This document shows, in pieces, positions 54,610 through 64,000 of a stretch of DNA of 64,000 bases. The translations under genes were made by a program, and so were the position numbers. The notes below the pieces were generated by a model. It was given only the letters and a program-made list of their open reading frames with translations, was not told where the DNA came from and made no database searches. The stretch's first letter is position 1. Each line of letters opens with the position of its first letter. The stretch comes from Euglena gracilis. Its lineage: Eukaryota > Euglenida > Euglenophyceae > Euglenales. The DNA is taken from positions 1,318,558 to 1,382,557 of the forward strand of contig CP154955.1 of NCBI GenBank assembly GCA_039621445.1, given 5' to 3'.

Positions 54610-55954
54610 CGGAAAGGGCTGCGAGGCAGGCAGTCGACGGCAAACAGGGGGGTGACGAACGGGAACAGAAAACTTCCCGTCCCCGCACAAACCATGAAAA
54701 AATCTCAGGGGAAAATGGTAGAAGAAAACCGGGTCGACTTCGGGGAATTCGGTGATTTGCGGCATCCTTGGACCATCGCCCATCCACCCAAAAGTCAAAA
54801 AAATGCGTGTTTTCCCCCCATTTTTGACCCCATTCGTTGGCCGTCCCTTAGGCCCAAGCGCGGTCCTTAAGGGAAAAAAACACCCGTCTTAATGGACTGC
54901 CCTGATGGCAAAAGGAGAAGCGCAGACCCACGACAGGGTGTCGTCAGAACCGGCAGGGGAAGCCTTGAGGGGTCGACCCCCCCTCCCAACACGGATGGGG
55001 GGGGTCGATCCCTCCCTCCTACAAAACTGAAGGGGGCCGGGAAATTTTTCGATTTTATGGAACGGCAAAAGGCTGGATACCACACCAAAACTATTGAAAA
55101 ATTCCTATTTTTTCTTTTAAAATAAGTTCAAGGTGCTGATTTTTTTAAAAAAAAATTGAACACTTTCATGTGGAAAGCACCAAAGCATCAAAAATGTGCA
55201 ATATGCTGAAAAGTGAGGGAAAAGGGCAACGTCTGGACATTTTGGTTCATTTTGTATAAAATTCTCCCATTCTTTTTGTGACAATCATCCTTGCATTACA
55301 GGGGAAACAAATTGGGAAGCATAATGCATCCCCCCCAAAAAACACAAAACTTTGCAGGCTTTTGTGGGAGAACACAGGATTATGCGGTTTCGCACCCCTC
55401 CTGCTTGAAGGCACGCAAAGGCCAAAAAAAACGCCGGCGTTGAATGACGTCGGTTGCAATATGGGACACAATGCGCTCGACGCTGAAGTTGAGGTTCAAG
55501 GGCTGCCGAAGGCAGAAGCGGGGTGGTTGGAGCCGGCCCAGCCGGTCCCCACCGCTGCCACAGTGAGGTGGGGTGGGACAGCTGTGACGCTCATACTGCT
55601 CCTGAAAAAAAAACCCCTGGCTTCCCCTTCCGACAGCACCAATGGTAATTCCTCAGCCATCCTAATTTTCTTTTAGTTCATTTTTTCCTTTTCCTTTGTT
55701 CCTTTTTTTTAAGTCTGGGATGGAATATTCCCATTGCCAATGTCACATGTCAAATTCCTGTGGGGCGTTCCAAAGCACTCCTAGTGCCTCGGCACACCCA
55801 CTCCTATGATCTGTGGCTGCATGGAAGGACCCCCGTAGGCAAGAGTTTCCAATTTGAAGTCCAGATTAACCCCCACAGGGTGCCGCACTGCAGGGTGCCC
55901 CCCCCTATCCAGCTGGATGTTGTCCGCCACACCCCTCCTCTGGAAAGGGAGGGA

Positions 55955-55992
<38 letters not shown>

Positions 55993-56007
55993 GTATATTT
56001 ATATATT

Positions 56008-56062
<55 letters not shown>

Positions 56063-56153
56063 CTATCTATATATATATATATATACATATATATATACAT
56101 ATACATATATATATACATATATATATATACATATATATATACATATATATATA
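55955..56153 (+). repeat. (TA)n microsatellite with ACATATA variants
   Basis: About 200 bases of TA with periodic C or T substitutions. Confidence 0.95.
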
Positions 56154-56699
56154 GAAATTAATGCCCTGAAAGACCTTGAAAATGCCTTTGGACACCCTTA
56201 AATGTTATGAAAAAGTTTGTCTTAAAAATAATTCTGGTGCCTGGGTGCGCTGCCCAGGAGGCAACTTGGGGGGGGGGCAGTTTCACCCAAAAGGCTCAAA
56301 GTCATGGTAATAATCTCGGAGGGATTTTATGTCTGCGCATCACTTTGTTGTGGACACCACAAGTTGTCACCCGAGAAACTGTATCAAATCACAGCACGGC
56401 AAACGTCTCCCATCCACACAGTGTGAGCGTCCACCTGGGGGTTGGATACAGACGGCGGCGTACAGACTGCAGCCAGGCGGTGCATATTGGACGCCCCAAT
56501 GCCCAGAACGCAACCCAATCGCCTGGCACGGACTTTCCATTCAACCGGGTCCATGGGGGTGAAGTCTCCGAATAAATCTGGAGAAAAAGCAGGCCCAGCT
56601 GCACATTTTGGCACGGCCTCGCCCTTGACCTGAAGGGCGCTGAACAGAAAACGCTGGCGGTGCTGGGGCGTGGTCCTTGGCGGCAACAAGTGGCTCTGC

Positions 56700-57108
56700 C
56701 GGGGTTCAACATAAAAGACAGTGGGAGGGATCGGAGGGATCGGTTTGGGCGGGGGGTGGTGGGGGGCGGGGGGAGGACATCCCCTAAACAATGGCAGCGT
56801 CTGGGTGACCGATGTTTGGCGAGAGGCGAAATTTTCATCCCCCTCCCCCCCAAAAAAACGGCCAGTACGCCATTCTGGGCACGTTTTAGGCAAAAGCCTG
56901 TCAAAAATACAAAAAAAAATCGGCGCAAAGTTTTGGAAAAAAGGTTTGACCTTTTGGGGGCCATTGAGTACCCCCGGGTACCCCCGGGGTCTTTTCGGAC
57001 CCCTTGACGGGTGGGTAGGGGGTGGACCCCCAGTCCAGGACGGGAGGGGGAACCCCCTCAATTAAACCCTGTACACCCTCCTTATATCGTTATATCGACC
57101 CCCCCCTG
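56700..57108. mobile_element. Degenerate relative of the 28200 hAT-like MITE
   Basis: Left end GGGGTTCAACATAAAAGACAG, right end TATATCGACCCC...CTG. Interior shares TGTACACCCTCCTTATATCG, GGTGACCGAT and CATTCTGGGCAC with the element at 28200. No clean target duplication. Confidence 0.65.
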
Positions 57109-58545
57109 CCAATACGCATGGCCATTCTGGCTGGTTGATGTCGCGCAAGCCCTCAAGGTGCGATCCTAATAGAAATTCTGATGCAACAGATGTGTCACGT
57201 TGGGGTACTCTGTGTGGCAGACTCAGCCACGGATACCGGTTCGCCGCCAAGAACGACCATCACAGAATTCCAACCCCTCCAGCCCAGCAGCTGGCAGCTG
57301 GCAGCGAGGGGAATGAAAGCGCTCAGAAGACAGCCTGGCTGCAGGATAGGCACGTTGGGAATCAACGCGCTGTCCGTGGCCTGGGGCCTAGCGAGCGAGG
57401 GTGCGGAAACACAAGAGGTGGACTACAATACAGAAGAGAGCAGGAACGGGCTGCTCTTTAAAGATGGTCGGGCCTGCGCCGACATGATGCCACCCACACC
57501 TGCCACCAGACCGGCACGTATGTATGCCAAGTCGTGCACACACATAACACACATGGCAACAAACGAGGGGAGGAAACGAAGGTGGGGCTGTTCTACAGCC
57601 AGCTGAAGGAATACGTTAAGTGGTCCAGCAATTTTTTGTTTTTGAATCAGGCGTCGGGTTTGGGTTGTTATCCAGAGATTGTATTCAGCAAAGCATTCAA
57701 ATAAAAATCAACATTCTACGCATGCTTCAGGTTTGGAATGCAGACCCAGACTGGTGCTGGTGTCGCAGGAAGGGGGTGGGTCTGGACTGAAACAAGCAAG
57801 TCAAAAAAAAACAGGATCTGCATTCCCCAGTTCCATGCAGCTCCACCAGAGCTGCGTGGGAAAGCCTGGTTGGGTGACTCCCCACCACCCACCCACAGTG
57901 TCGCCCAGAACAATCCCTTCGACACCAAAGGGGCAGAAGGAAAAAAATAGACACAAAAATTTGATGAACGGGAAGGGGTGGGGAGGTGTGCGGACCCCCC
58001 CCCACTGACCCGGAGGGGAGTGGGAAGGGGGGGCGTTCTCCCCAGAAAACCACATAGGGAGTCCGGGTTGCCCACCCCTCTTTACTGACTACAAACCAAC
58101 CCAGGGGATGTGGGTGTTAAATTGGTTCTAGCCCAGCAACCCCCCCTCAAAATGTGCAAAAAAATGCAAAAAAAAACATATACAAATGCAAGTTCTATGG
58201 TGGATCGTGCACATCGCACACGCAGGTGGATCAATGCCTCTCTACGCCGTGTTTCCTCCAAGGACAACGCTTCCCCCACCTCCGTCTGTGATAGGTGTCC
58301 AGTATCATCACCAAGGCCGACCCCCCAGTCCTGGACGGCTGACAACCTTCGGAGGGTCGTTAGAGAGATGTGTACTGCCAGGACACCCTCCTCGGGGCTG
58401 GCCCGTGAAAAACAAGGGGCTGTGGGGCACCCTTGTCGCAGCCACGAAAACAGAGAGCGTCATCAGAAAAGGTCGACAGCGTGACGCCCGCCCCTCCGCG
58501 AAGCGCAGGGAGGCGGGTCGCCGGGGGTGGTCAGGGCCGGGCCGG

Positions 58546-64000
<5,455 letters not shown>

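Larger units (their letters stand above)
54610..58545. other. Between genes D and C
   Basis: 3.9 kb without a recognised gene. Candidate coding pieces with weak support: a minus-strand frame at about 56390-56575 (DPVEWKVRARRLGCVLGIGA) and a plus-strand frame at about 57480-57712 (KVGLFYSQLKEYVKWSSNFL). It also holds the TA microsatellite and an element at 56700-57108. Confidence 0.4.

Noticed and set aside
57480-57712. Plus-strand frame with TGTYVCQVV, resembling an immunoglobulin strand
   Set aside because: The match is one short motif, there is no partner Cys at the expected distance, and no exon borders are convincing.

Overview
This window is eukaryotic nuclear DNA. It carries spliceosomal introns, almost all GT-AG, several families of short inverted-repeat transposons, long microsatellites and a large non-coding tandem array. 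Exons are short, separated by introns of about 0.1 to 2 kb, and rich in G or C at third codon positions, while the intervening DNA is full of homopolymer C and G runs. A repeat-rich protist or alga fits best (dinoflagellate, haptophyte or chlorarachniophyte are all possible), but nothing here fixes the lineage. The only telomere-like motif is a short TTAGGG-type palindrome.

Layout. Bases 1-5,200 hold two uncharacterised minus-strand exon candidates in otherwise unrecognised sequence. Bases 5,205-21,203 form a 16 kb head-to-tail array of about ten units (0.85-1.95 kb). Each unit has a conserved hairpin at its junction, a poly-C block, long inverted repeats and internal subrepeats of about 180 bp. 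A 20-bp ATGATGGCC-type satellite and several transposons are embedded in its right end.

Bases 22,911-64,000 hold four tandem copies, A to D from left to right, all on the minus strand, of a papain-family (C1A, cathepsin L-like) cysteine protease gene. Together they show a signal peptide, an I29 inhibitor propeptide with an ERFNIN pattern, and the catalytic Gln/Cys, His and Asn. The stop codons of A, B and C lie 11,470 and 11,468 bp apart, so the locus grew by tandem duplication of an 11.5 kb segment. That segment also carries a small conserved exon of unknown function (X) just downstream of genes B and C. Gene D, cut by the window edge, has the cleanest reading frame across its last four exons. 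Gene A has a 418-bp hAT-like element inside an exon and has lost splice sites. Gene B has lost the ancestral exon 7 acceptor and other sites. Gene C is readable if GC-AG splicing is allowed.

The intergenic and intronic DNA is dominated by short non-autonomous elements. Several have exact target-site duplications, and three have an unoccupied paralogous site inside the window, so the insertions can be demonstrated from the sequence alone. Unrelated families share two features: G or C runs near their ends and a central GGCGC(N)GCGCC hairpin.

No tRNA, rRNA, CRISPR or bacterial-type operon was seen.
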